From Telluria antibiotica (lineage in GTDB: Bacteria > Pseudomonadota > Gammaproteobacteria > Burkholderiales > Burkholderiaceae_D), in contig NZ_JAAQOM010000012.1 of the NCBI RefSeq assembly GCF_011682055.1, forward strand, positions 186,001 through 250,000: a stretch of 64,000 nt of DNA. Reading direction: 5' to 3'. Position numbers and translations under genes: made by a program. Within the stretch, counting starts at the first letter, position 1. Every line of letters starts with the position of its first letter. This document shows, in pieces, positions 51,363 through 59,893 of this stretch. The notes beneath the pieces were generated by a model. It did not search any database, was not told where the DNA came from, and worked only from the letters and a program-made list of their open reading frames with translations.

Positions 51363-53453
51363 ATGGCATTTCCCGTACCGTCACCATCCAGCACGCGCAG
51401 CCGCGCCACGATCCTGCGCGGCTGCGCCGTCGTCCTGTTGCTGTGCCCCTTGCTGGCCCGCGCCGACGACGCGCAGGCCAGCCGCCTGCGCGAGGTCGGC
51501 AGGATGGCCAAGTTCGTGCCGGACGTGGCGTCGAGCCGGCTGCGCACCATGGCATGGCAAATGGCCGGCGCGCCGGCGCCGCTGCGCACGGACTTCTTGT
51601 ACTACTACAGCACGGCCGAACGGGGCATCGGCGACTTGACACATGCGCTGGACCTCGCGGACCAGTTGATCAGCTTCGGCCGGCGCAACAACGACAACGT
51701 GGCGCTGGCCAAGGGCCTCGTCGCCCGCGCCAACGCGCTGTACGTGCGCGAAGACCTGGCCGGTTCGCACGCGACGGCGTTCGAGGCGGAGCGCGTCGCC
51801 GGCCTCACCGCCGACGTGCCGACGAAGGTGCTGGCGACCGTCGCCGCCGGCCAGTCGTTCGAAGAGCAGGGCGATTATCCGGCGGCGCTGGCGAAGTTCC
51901 ACGCCGCCGTCGACCTTGCGCGCCAGGTCACGACGGACGCGGCGCCGCTGGCGGCCGCCCTGCACGCGCTCGTGCTGCTGTACCTGAACATGGGAGACCT
52001 CGACAAAGCGGCCGAGGCCCAGCAGGAATCGCTGGCGGTGGCCAGGAGGATGGCGTCGCCGGGCCACGTCGCGGCGGCGCTGGGCGACGAATACGCGCTG
52101 GCCGTCGAGCAGAAGGCGTTCGAGCGGGGACGCCGTGCCCTGTTCGAGGAGCTCGGCCTGGAGCGCGGCATCGGCGCCCGCCAGATGGCCGTGACGACGC
52201 TCGTCAACCTGTCCGACTGCTACCTGAAGGAAGGCCGCTTCCGCGACGCGCAGACCTATGCGGCGCAGGCGCTGGATGCGGCGATCGACGCCAGGAGCAA
52301 CAACGACGTCGCCACCGCGCGCGTCAACCTGGGCCAGGCGCTGCTGGGGCAGGGCCACCTGTCCGAGGGCAAGCGCCAGTTCGAAGCGGGCCTCGCCACG
52401 TATGAAAAACAGGGCGACAAGCCGGAACTGCTGGGCGTGTTGCGCGAGTACGGGCGCGCGCTGGAACACGCCGGCGACTACAAGGGCGCCGTCGACGCCT
52501 ACAATCGCGAGCGCCGCATCTCCAGCGAGATCTTCGCCGAGCAGCGCCAGAAGGCCGTGCTGGAACTGCAGCAGAAGTACGAGGCCGAGAAGAAGCAGCG
52601 CCGCATCGACGCGCTGCGCCAGGAGAACCGCGCCGCGAAAGCGGAGCTGGACAACCGCCGCCTGCAGCAGCGCGTCTGGTGGCTGCTGGCCGCTGCGTCC
52701 GCGCTGGCTTCGGTCATCGTCGGCATGCTGTACCGGAAGGTCCGGCGCGCCAACGCCGAGCTGGAAGAAAAGAACGTGCAACTGAAACGGCAAGGCGCAC
52801 TCGATCCGCTCACGCTGCTGTACAACCGCCGTCACTTCCAGGACGTCATGGCGCGCGCCGGCGACGAGCGGCGCACGGGCGGCGACGCCGACGCGGGCGC
52901 GCTGTTCCTGCTGGACGTCGACCACTTCAAGGCCATCAACGACTCGCTGGGCCATGCGGCCGGCGATACCGTGTTGACGACGGTCGCGCAGCGGCTGCGC
53001 GTGGCACTGCGCGACACCGACCTGATCGTGCGCTGGGGCGGCGAGGAATTCCTCGCGTTCGTGCCCGCCGTCGCACCGGGCGAACTGGAGGAGGTGGCGC
53101 TGCGCATCATGCGCGGCGTGTCGGTGCAGCCGATCGAGTACCGGCACGGGGTCGTGCCGGTGAGCGTCTCGGTCGGCTACGCGCCGTTGCCACTGGCGTT
53201 CGGCACGACGCCGCTGACGTGGGAACAGGTCGTCAATCTCGCGGACATGGCCCTGTACCTGGCCAAGTCGCACGGCCGCAACTGCGCGTACGGCATACGC
53301 GGCTTCTCCGCTGCCGCTGCCGTTGCCGCGTCGCTGGATGCGATCGAGCGGAACCTCGAGCAGGCATGGCGCGCGGGCTGGGTCGATCTCGCCGCCGTGC
53401 GAGGCGACGCCAGCGACGCGGACATGCCGCTGCCGCTGCCGGCGCAGGCTTGA
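51363..53453 (+). CDS. TPR-containing membrane diguanylate cyclase
   Basis: 696 residues from ATG 51363, preceded by GAGGAGA; a longer in-frame start at 51315 has no site. Signal peptide (ILRGCAVVLLLCPLLARADD), about eight TPR repeats in the periplasm (~60-400), a coiled coil, one membrane helix (VWWLLAAASALASVIVGML), then a GGEEF domain with LTLLYNRRHF, LLDVDHFKAINDSLGHAAGD, RWGGEEFLAFV and YLAKSHGRN. Active-site residues are intact. It should make cyclic di-GMP in response to a periplasmic protein or peptide bound by the TPRs. The same periplasmic-TPR design is seen in the hybrid kinase at the left edge. Confidence 0.92.
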   Translation: MAFPVPSPSSTRSRATILRGCAVVLLLCPLLARADDAQASRLREVGRMAKFVPDVASSRLRTMAWQMAGAPAPLRTDFLYYYSTAERGIGDLTHALDLADQLISFGRRNNDNVALAKGLVARANALYVREDLAGSHATAFEAERVAGLTADVPTKVLATVAAGQSFEEQGDYPAALAKFHAAVDLARQVTTDAAPLAAALHALVLLYLNMGDLDKAAEAQQESLAVARRMASPGHVAAALGDEYALAVEQKAFERGRRALFEELGLERGIGARQMAVTTLVNLSDCYLKEGRFRDAQTYAAQALDAAIDARSNNDVATARVNLGQALLGQGHLSEGKRQFEAGLATYEKQGDKPELLGVLREYGRALEHAGDYKGAVDAYNRERRISSEIFAEQRQKAVLELQQKYEAEKKQRRIDALRQENRAAKAELDNRRLQQRVWWLLAAASALASVIVGMLYRKVRRANAELEEKNVQLKRQGALDPLTLLYNRRHFQDVMARAGDERRTGGDADAGALFLLDVDHFKAINDSLGHAAGDTVLTTVAQRLRVALRDTDLIVRWGGEEFLAFVPAVAPGELEEVALRIMRGVSVQPIEYRHGVVPVSVSVGYAPLPLAFGTTPLTWEQVVNLADMALYLAKSHGRNCAYGIRGFSAAAAVAASLDAIERNLEQAWRAGWVDLAAVRGDASDADMPLPLPAQA

Positions 53454-53465
53454 GACGCCAACGCG

Positions 53466-53915
53466 TCAATCGCGCGGCAGGTCGTCCTCGAGCGCCGCGA
53501 CCTGCGCCAGCCAGCGCGCCACGATGTCCAGTTCGTCCGCCGAGAACCCGGCCGTCAGCCGCGCGTTCAATCCCTTCAGCACGATGCCCGCCTGGCGCGC
53601 GGCGTCCTGTCCGTGTGTCGTCAGGCGCACGCGCGTGACGCGGCCGTCGGCCTCGTCGCCGACCCGCTCGATCAACTCCGCCGCCTGCATCCGCTTGGTG
53701 AGGTTCGTGACGGCGGCTGGCGCCACCTGCAGGCCTTGTGCGAGTTCGCCGACGGTGGCGGGGTCGTCGCGCGACGCGAGCAGGAACAGCAGGCCCGCCT
53801 GCGCGGAGCTGATGCCGTCCCATGCCTGCGGGCGCGTCTCGATCCAGCGCTGCAGGATTTTTTGCGCGCGGTTCAACAGGAAGACGAAGCGCGGCGGCTT
53901 CTTCCCGGCCGTCAT
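53466..53915 (-). CDS. MarR-family transcriptional regulator
   Basis: 149 residues. Winged HTH with PATVGELAQGLQVAPAAVTNLTKRMQAAELIERV and the wing DEADGRVTRVRLTTHG, flanked by dimerisation helices. The ATG at 53915 overlaps the stop of the upstream hydrolase gene (ATGA), so the two form one operon. The perfect 20-base palindrome at 54809, before the hydrolase start, is its probable operator, giving autoregulation of both genes. The inducer is unknown. Confidence 0.92.
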   Translation of the reverse strand: MTAGKKPPRFVFLLNRAQKILQRWIETRPQAWDGISSAQAGLLFLLASRDDPATVGELAQGLQVAPAAVTNLTKRMQAAELIERVGDEADGRVTRVRLTTHGQDAARQAGIVLKGLNARLTAGFSADELDIVARWLAQVAALEDDLPRD

Positions 53916-54808
53916 GCCTCGCTGCCCGCGCGCGCCGGCGCCCGCGCGCACTGCGCGAGCAGCCAGTCGGCCACCTGCGGCCAGACGCGGTCGGCGCACT
54001 GCTTGCGGAAGAATCCCATGTGGCCGAGCGCGGAGAGGCCCGCGTCGCGCGGCGCGAGGTGGCGCCGGTCGACGCGCGCATTGACCAAGGGCCGCAGCAG
54101 GATGTCCATCGCGTCCGGATTCGCCCACGGGTCGTCGGCAAAGCCGAGCACGAGCAGCGGCAGCCGCACGCGCGCCATGCGGCGCCACACGTCCATCGCC
54201 GGGTCGTCGAGGAAGTAGCCGGGCAGCGTCGTCCAGCGGCTCCATTGCAGCATCACCGTGCGGGGCAAGTCTTCGCCGAGGCCGATGCGGCGGCCCGGCA
54301 TGTAGCCGAACGCGGCACACAGCACGGGCGCCAGCACGCGCATCACGCACCACACGCGCAGGCGCTCGGCGGCGCCGCGCACGGTGCGCGTGACACCCGC
54401 ATGCGACGCCACGAGCACGGCCGCCGTCAGCGCCTCGCTGCCCGACGACAGCGCGATCGCATGCCCGCCCACGCTGTGCCCGACGGCAAGCAGCGGCAGG
54501 CCGGGGAAGCGGGCCGCGGCCCAGCGCGTGACGGCGGTGTTGTCGTCCTCGATCCATTCGGCCATCGTCACGGTGCACTACCGCAAGTCGGCCTGACGCG
54601 AGCGGCCCGTGCCGCGGTAGTCGTACGTCAGCACGGTCATCCCGAGGCCGTGCAGATAGCGTGCGAACGCTTCGTAGTAGCGCTGCGTGACGGCGGTGGC
54701 CGGGTGCAGCAGCACGACGGCGCGCGCGTCGGCAGCTTGCCACAGCGTGGCGCCGATCGTGCTCCTGTCGGGCAGGGAGATGGTGACGGGTTCCATGATG
54801 GCGGCCAT
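53912..54808 (-). pseudogene. Alpha/beta hydrolase interrupted by an in-frame amber codon
   Basis: Residues 1-76 (54808 down) read MAAIMEPVTISLPD through TVLTYDYRGTGRSRQADLR, and then TAG at 54580-54578 stops translation. The same frame continues CTVTMAEWIEDDNTAVTRWAAARFPGLPLLAVGHSVGGHAIALSS (cited in part), with the nucleophile elbow GHSVGGH, and ends at 53912, overlapping the MarR start. Together the two parts (about 298 residues) make one complete hydrolase of the serine-hydrolase fold, so the stop looks like a single nonsense change, or a sequencing error, in an otherwise intact gene. A restart at the Met five codons after TAG could give a 219-residue fragment, lacking the first strands. 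Confidence 0.8.
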
Positions 54809-54828
54809 TTAGTTAACGTGTTAACTAA
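54809..54828. promoter_or_regulatory. Perfect MarR-type operator palindrome
   Basis: TTAGTTAAC-GT-GTTAACTAA: 9-base arms with no mismatch and a 2-base centre. It directly abuts the start codon of the hydrolase gene, so it covers the promoter or start point of the hydrolase-marR transcript. This leaves no room for a leader with a ribosome site. Confidence 0.8.
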
Positions 54829-54904
54829 TTTAGCGGCCGGGGCGGGGCGCGTCAACGAAGAAAACTAGAGGATCGCATCGAGTTGCCGGCGAGGCGCCGT
54901 TGCC

Positions 54905-55147
54905 AAAATTCAGGGTCAGAAAATTCGGGGTCAGAGCACATGTCCGACGAGAATCGGGGTCAGAGCACATTTAGGATCAATGTTCCGGGACTTCGCGATC
55001 TGCGCGGGACCGTGCGCCGCGACGACGATTCGTGGTGCCGCGGAGTATCGTGCCGCAGCGGGGACGCGCATACTTGCTTCAGGGACCATGCGGCTGAAAG
55101 TGCTCTGACCCCGAATTCGCTTGAAAATGTGCTCTGACCCCGAATTT
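54905..55147. repeat. REPIN-like element with inverted GGGGTCAGAGCAC repeats
   Basis: Left copies read (A)AATTCGGGGTCAGAGCACAT at 54920-54941 and 54951-54972, with a degenerate AATTCAGGGTCAG at ~54907. Right copies are inverted: GTGCTCTGACCCCGAATT at ~55100-55117 and 55130-55147. About 125 bases of unrelated sequence separate them. Head-to-head REP pairs of this GGTCAGAGCAC kind are typically moved by a RAYT transposase encoded elsewhere. No gene lies in the interval, and no transposase is in the window. Confidence 0.75.
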
Positions 55148-55200
55148 GCAAAAAAATGCCCGGCGCGGGGCCGGGCGTGGGTGTCGGACGGTGTCGCGCG

Positions 55201-56454
55201 TCAGTGGAAGTGCTCGTTCCCCGCCGGTGTGTCTTCCGGCATTTCGGCATGCACGAGTTCACCGGTCGGGTCGGCGAACAGCGGGGCGCCGCAGTCGTCG
55301 CAGTATTCCGCGACATAGCGCTCGCCGATGCGCTTGACGTGCGTGATGCCGACGTCGTTCAGGTGCTTGACGATCTCGTCCAGCGGCGCGAGCGGGCGGT
55401 CGCCGCCGCCGGCCGGGCCTTCCATCGGCGTGCCCTCCTCGTCTTCCTGGCCGTACAGGGGCCAGACGATGCCGTACACGACGTCGGGCGACTGGCGCAA
55501 CGTGAAGCCGACGCGGTATTCGTCGACCTGGCTGTCGTTGATCTCGTCGCCGAAGCCCGCGACGACGGCGCGCAGGTCGTTCGGTTCCACGCCCAGCGTG
55601 TTCGTCAGGTAGTGGACGGCGGCGCGGATCGACACCGGACGGATCAGCTTGTCGGCCTCGCGGCACGCCACGTAATACGCTTCCGGCAGCAGCAGCTCGA
55701 CGCCGCAGCCCGGCAGCAGGCGCGCGACGTTCGGGCCGGCCTGGGCGCGCCATTGCTCGAGGGCGTTCTCGCGCTCCGCTTCGAAGTTGATGTGGTGCTG
55801 CGGTTCCTGCCAGCGGAACAGCGGGGCGCCCACCGGAGCGACGACCGCGACGAGCAAGTAGCGCGTGTCGGCCAGGAATTGCGACGTGTCCGGACCGGGC
55901 GCGGCCGGCTTCACCGTCGAGCCCTTGTGCGCGGCCTGCGCGAGCTTGTGCGTCAGCGCGTAGGTCTCCGCGTGGGTGCGCGGCAGCTGGTCGATCGAGT
56001 ACAAGGTCGGCGCGATCGCGACCTTGGTGTTGTCGGCCAGCAGGTGGGCGGCGAAGTGCGCCGTCAGCGTGTTCAGGATGTCGCCGGGGATCGTGCCGGA
56101 CGCGATCGAGAAGCGGGTCCAGGCGAGGATCGGTGCGGCCACGAGCAGGGTCTGCCAGGTGGTCTCGGCGCCGTCGGCGGCCTGTTCCGTCATCGTCGAC
56201 GACTCGCTGACCGCTTCGACGCCGTCCATCAGCACGTCGTACACCGCGAGGTCGCCCTTGAACAGGACGTTGAGGGCGGCGTCGATGCTGTCCTGGTGGT
56301 TCGTCTTCAGCAGCTTCTGCAGCTGGGTGTCGAGGTTGCGTTCCCACGTCCGTTCTTCAACGCGGCTGGCGGCCTGCACGATGGCGTTGCTGATGCTGAT
56401 GAGACGCTGGCTTTCTGCCGAAAGTTTAGGTGAGTCTTTGGAAGGGCGACGCAT
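55201..56454 (-). CDS. DUF2863-like conserved protein
   Basis: 417 residues, cytoplasmic, no membrane segment. N-terminal helices (LSAESQRLISISNAIVQAASRVEERTWE), a central mixed domain with FEAERENALEQWR and LPGCGVELLLPEAYYVACREAD, and a C-terminal zinc-ribbon-like YCDDCGAPLFADPTGELVHAEMPED. This matches my recollection of the betaproteobacterial DUF2863 family, of unknown function. The two closely spaced Cys (CDDC) may bind metal. It is divergent from the siderophore receptor and ends just before the REPIN-like element. Confidence 0.78.
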   Translation of the reverse strand: MRRPSKDSPKLSAESQRLISISNAIVQAASRVEERTWERNLDTQLQKLLKTNHQDSIDAALNVLFKGDLAVYDVLMDGVEAVSESSTMTEQAADGAETTWQTLLVAAPILAWTRFSIASGTIPGDILNTLTAHFAAHLLADNTKVAIAPTLYSIDQLPRTHAETYALTHKLAQAAHKGSTVKPAAPGPDTSQFLADTRYLLVAVVAPVGAPLFRWQEPQHHINFEAERENALEQWRAQAGPNVARLLPGCGVELLLPEAYYVACREADKLIRPVSIRAAVHYLTNTLGVEPNDLRAVVAGFGDEINDSQVDEYRVGFTLRQSPDVVYGIVWPLYGQEDEEGTPMEGPAGGGDRPLAPLDEIVKHLNDVGITHVKRIGERYVAEYCDDCGAPLFADPTGELVHAEMPEDTPAGNEHFH

Positions 56455-56650
56455 ACGCTTGGGGAGTCTTTACGGTAAGGGTGGTCGTGTTCTGGGTTTG
56501 GGCTGTGGGTCATGATAAACCCTTATCCCCGGTATTGTAGTTGATTCGGCCACACCCCAGTAACACGGAGGCAATATTCCCGCCGTCGCGTTTTCGTGGC
56601 GTGGCCACGGTCGAGGCCGCGTGCTGCTTGTCAAACATGTCAATAGGAAC

Positions 56651-56669
56651 GATAATGCGAATCGTTCTC
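56651..56669 (+). promoter_or_regulatory. Fur box upstream of the siderophore receptor
   Basis: GATAATGCGAATCGTTCTC matches the 19-base Fur consensus at 15 positions. It lies 58 bases before the receptor start, so iron-replete Fur should repress the receptor and probably the PKHD hydroxylase gene behind it. Confidence 0.78.
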
Positions 56670-56727
56670 ATTCATATTCATTCGAAAGACAGCGCGCCGA
56701 TACGCCTGCCGGACCCGCCACTCCACC

Positions 56728-59025
56728 ATGACCATCAAGAACAACGACACCGCCACCCCGACCTCCTTCATCACGAGCCGCAAGCATGCGCGCCCCTTGC
56801 CGGCGCACACCTTGGCCATGCTGGCGTCGCTGGCGCTGCCGGCCGTCGCCCATGCCGGTGCGGACGTGACGCCCGACCTCACGATCCCGAGCGTGCAGGT
56901 GACGGGTGCAAACCAGCCGCAGCAGGCGTCGGCCAACGAGAAATTCACGGCGCCGCTGCTCGACACGCCCAAGTCCGTCACCGTCGTGCCGGCCGAGATC
57001 ATCGCGCAGACGGGCGCCACGTCGCTGACGGATGCGCTGCGCACCGTGCCCGGCATTACCATCGGCGCGGCCGAAGGCGGGAATCCGGTGGGCGACAATA
57101 TGTTCATCCGGGGCTATAACGCGCAGACGGATACCTATGTCGACGGCATCCGCGACGCGGGCTCGCAGTCGCGCGAGATCTTTGCCGTCGAACAGATCGA
57201 AGTGGTGAAAGGGCCAAACTCGGCGCTCGGCGGCCGCGCGTCGGCCGGCGGCGGCGTGAACCTGATCTCGAAGACGGCGCAGGCCTACGACTTCAACCGC
57301 GCCAGCATCGGCATCGGAACGGACAAATACCGCCGACTCACGGGCGACTTCAACCGCAACATCGGCAGCGACAGCGCGTTCCGCCTGAACGTGATGGCAC
57401 ACGAGAACGACGTGCCCGGCCGCGCCGTCGTCGGCGGCAAGCGCTACGGCGTGGCGCCCACGGTCACGTTCGGCCTGTCGGGCCCGACGCGAGTCACCAT
57501 CGGCGTCTACCACCTGACCACGCACGAGATCCCGGATACGGGCATCCCGTTCAACAATCCCCTCACGACGGGACCGGACGTCGCGAAGAACGGCAACGGC
57601 CGGCCGTTCGACGTCGACCGCAGCACGTTCTACGGCCTCGCCAACCGCGACTTCCGCGACACGAAGAGCGACATCGTCAACATCGACCTGCGCCACCAGC
57701 TGGCGGGTGGCATCGTGCTGCGCAACGTCACGCGCTACGGCAAGTCGAACAACGACTACGTCTGGACCCAGCCCGACGACTCGAAGGGCAACACGGTGAA
57801 GTACGGCACCGTCTGGCGCCGCGCGAACACGCGCGTGACGGAGACGCGCACGGCGACGAACGTGACGAGCATCTCGGGCGAGCTGCAGACGGCGGGCATC
57901 AAGCACACGTACAACGCGGGTATCGAGTTCGACCGCGAAACGACCGACCGCAGCAACTACGTCTTCACGCCGGGCACGAACAATCCGCTGACGGGCACGT
58001 TCACCTGCCCGACGTCCGGCAGCACGACGCTGTACAACTGCACCACGCTGGTCGATCCGAATCCGTACGATCCGTGGGTCTACACGCGCACCGTGTCGCC
58101 CGCGCTGACGCACGTGAGCACGAAGACGAAGGCCGCGTACGCATTCGACACCATCGAATTCGATCGGCAATGGCAGCTCAACCTGGGCGCACGCCACGAC
58201 GACTTCAAGAGCGTCCTGAACACGCTGACGACGGCGACCCGCGCCGCGGTCGACAGCCGGTTCTGGAGCCTGCAATCGGGCCTCGTGTACAAGCCGGCGG
58301 AGAACGGCAGTATCTATCTGGCCTACGCGACGTCCGCGACCCCGCCCGGCAACGACGGCGGCGACGGCCTGGACGCGCTGACGGTGGCCGTGCAGAACCT
58401 GCAACCGCAGCGCAGCCGGAACGTCGAGCTGGGCACGAAGTGGGACGTGATGCCGGGCGGCCGGCTGTCGCTGACGGCGGCCGTATTCAGGAGCACGATG
58501 AACAATGCCCGCGTGACGGCGCCGGACGGCACGACGCAGAACGTCGGCCGCAAGGCAGTGAAGGGCGCGGAGCTGGGCTTCTCGGGCAAGCTGTCGTCGC
58601 AGTGGAGCGTGTTCGGCGGCTACACGTTCCTGGATGCGACCGTGGCCGACAACGGCTACCTGAACGTGGGCACGACAGCGAAGCCCGTGTACGTCGTCTC
58701 GCCGTACAATGGCAACCGCTTCCCGGCCACGCCGAAGCACTCGGCCACGCTGTGGACGACGTATGCGGTCACGAAGGACTTCTCGGCCGGCCTGGGCGTG
58801 AACACGATGTCCAGGGTCTACGGGAATGTGAACAACAACAAGTGGGCGCCGGGCTACACCCGCGTCGACGCAATGGCCAGCTATGCGCTGAACCAGGACG
58901 TCAGCCTGCAGCTGAACGTGCAGAACCTGACGGACAAGTTCTATTTCGACCGCGTCTCGTCGCCGCACTATGCGGGCGTGGGCCCGGGCCGGTCGGCGAC
59001 GCTGGCGGCCAACGTCAAGTTCTGA
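56728..59025 (+). CDS. TonB-dependent catecholate siderophore receptor (Fiu-like)
   Basis: 765 residues. Signal peptide (~1-44, ALPAVAHAGA), plug domain with FTAPLLDTPKSVTVVPAEIIAQTGATSLTDALRTVPGIT (cited in part), the Fiu-type NPVGDNMFIRGYNAQTDTYVDGIRDAG, then a 22-strand barrel ending SATLAANVKF. A TonB box is probable near LTIPSVQVTG. The receptor imports ferric catecholates (enterobactin breakdown products, DHBS) across the outer membrane using TonB energy. A Fur box precedes it, and a PKHD hydroxylase follows 20 bases later, the usual fiu-ybiX or piuA-piuC pairing. Confidence 0.92.
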   Translation: MTIKNNDTATPTSFITSRKHARPLPAHTLAMLASLALPAVAHAGADVTPDLTIPSVQVTGANQPQQASANEKFTAPLLDTPKSVTVVPAEIIAQTGATSLTDALRTVPGITIGAAEGGNPVGDNMFIRGYNAQTDTYVDGIRDAGSQSREIFAVEQIEVVKGPNSALGGRASAGGGVNLISKTAQAYDFNRASIGIGTDKYRRLTGDFNRNIGSDSAFRLNVMAHENDVPGRAVVGGKRYGVAPTVTFGLSGPTRVTIGVYHLTTHEIPDTGIPFNNPLTTGPDVAKNGNGRPFDVDRSTFYGLANRDFRDTKSDIVNIDLRHQLAGGIVLRNVTRYGKSNNDYVWTQPDDSKGNTVKYGTVWRRANTRVTETRTATNVTSISGELQTAGIKHTYNAGIEFDRETTDRSNYVFTPGTNNPLTGTFTCPTSGSTTLYNCTTLVDPNPYDPWVYTRTVSPALTHVSTKTKAAYAFDTIEFDRQWQLNLGARHDDFKSVLNTLTTATRAAVDSRFWSLQSGLVYKPAENGSIYLAYATSATPPGNDGGDGLDALTVAVQNLQPQRSRNVELGTKWDVMPGGRLSLTAAVFRSTMNNARVTAPDGTTQNVGRKAVKGAELGFSGKLSSQWSVFGGYTFLDATVADNGYLNVGTTAKPVYVVSPYNGNRFPATPKHSATLWTTYAVTKDFSAGLGVNTMSRVYGNVNNNKWAPGYTRVDAMASYALNQDVSLQLNVQNLTDKFYFDRVSSPHYAGVGPGRSATLAANVKF

Positions 59026-59045
59026 CCCTGCACGAGGAGTCGACG

Positions 59046-59723
59046 ATGATGCTGCATATTCCGGGCGTTTTGACCCCGGACCAGGTGAACGCGATGCGCG
59101 CGCGCCTGCACGCGACGGACTGGGTCGACGGCCGCGCCAGCGTCGGTACGCAGGGCGCGCAGGTCAAGCGCAACCGCCAGCTGGCGGAGGGCTCGCCGCT
59201 GGCCGTCGAACTGGGGCAGATCGTGAGCGCGGCGCTGATGGCGCATCCGCTGTTCTTCTCGAGCGCGCTGCCGCTGCGCATCCTGCCGCCGTTCTTCAAC
59301 GGCTACGCGGGCGGCGAGCAGTACGGCCCGCACGTCGACGGCGCGATCCGCGCCCAGCGGAGCGGGGCCGCGCTGCGCGCCGACGTGTCGTGCACCGTGT
59401 TCCTGTCCGACCCGGCCGACTACGACGGCGGCGAGCTGGCGGTCGTCGACACGTACGGCACGCACGAGGTCAAGCTGCCGGCGGGCGACGCGATCGTCTA
59501 TCCGTCGTCCAGCGTGCACGAGGTGAGGGCGGTGACGCGCGGCGAGCGGCTCGCGTCGTTCCTGTGGGTGCAGAGCATGGTGCGCGACGACGGGCGCCGC
59601 GCGATGCTGTTCGAACTCGATACCGCGATCCAGGCGCTGCGCGCGAAGCATGGCGATGGGGCGGAACTCGTGGCGCTCACGGGGCATTATCACAACCTGT
59701 TGCGGATGTGGGCCGAAGTCTGA
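59046..59723 (+). CDS. PKHD-type Fe(II)/2-oxoglutarate hydroxylase (PiuC/YbiX-like)
   Basis: 225 residues. The ATG at 59046 follows GAGGAG; a second ATG is next to it. Double-stranded beta-helix with the iron facial triad in YGPHVDGAI (HxD) and VHEVRAVTRGERLASFLW (His, then the 2-oxoglutarate Arg). Closely matched to YbiX/PiuC, which are co-regulated with ferric-catecholate receptors and are thought to modify siderophore or receptor-related substrates. Probably the second gene of the Fur-controlled operon. Confidence 0.92.
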   Translation: MMLHIPGVLTPDQVNAMRARLHATDWVDGRASVGTQGAQVKRNRQLAEGSPLAVELGQIVSAALMAHPLFFSSALPLRILPPFFNGYAGGEQYGPHVDGAIRAQRSGAALRADVSCTVFLSDPADYDGGELAVVDTYGTHEVKLPAGDAIVYPSSSVHEVRAVTRGERLASFLWVQSMVRDDGRRAMLFELDTAIQALRAKHGDGAELVALTGHYHNLLRMWAEV

Positions 59724-59739
59724 TTGTCGTATAACGCGC

Positions 59740-59817
59740 GTAGGGTGGGCTCCCCGAGCCCACGCGTGACGTTCGCGTTATGCCGACGTCCGCGTGGGCA
59801 CGGGGTGCCCACCCTAC
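59740..59817. repeat. Inverted hairpin repeat related to the 20-kb array
   Basis: GTAGGGTGGGC (59740-59750) is answered by GCCCACCCTAC (59807-59817). The left half holds a GTGGGCTC-CCC-GAGCCCAC hairpin and the right half the GTGGGCAC-GGG-GTGCCCAC hairpin, which is the array core in opposite orientation. The two are head-to-head around CGTGACGTTCGCGTTA. Same family as the 67-bp units at 19840. It lies between the PKHD gene and the acnA terminator and may end the PKHD transcript. Confidence 0.82.
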
Positions 59818-59839
59818 CGAAACACGAGTGTCGACGATG

Positions 59840-59875
59840 AAAAAGGGCCGGAACCCGAGCAGGTTCCGGCCCTTT
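59840..59875 (-). terminator. Terminator of acnA
   Basis: AAAGGGCCGGAACC, loop of six, GGTTCCGGCCCTTT: a 14-bp perfect stem. On the minus strand it is followed by a T-run, giving a strong intrinsic terminator 18 bases after the acnA stop. Confidence 0.92.
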
Positions 59876-59893
59876 CGCTTTTTCTACCGCAGA

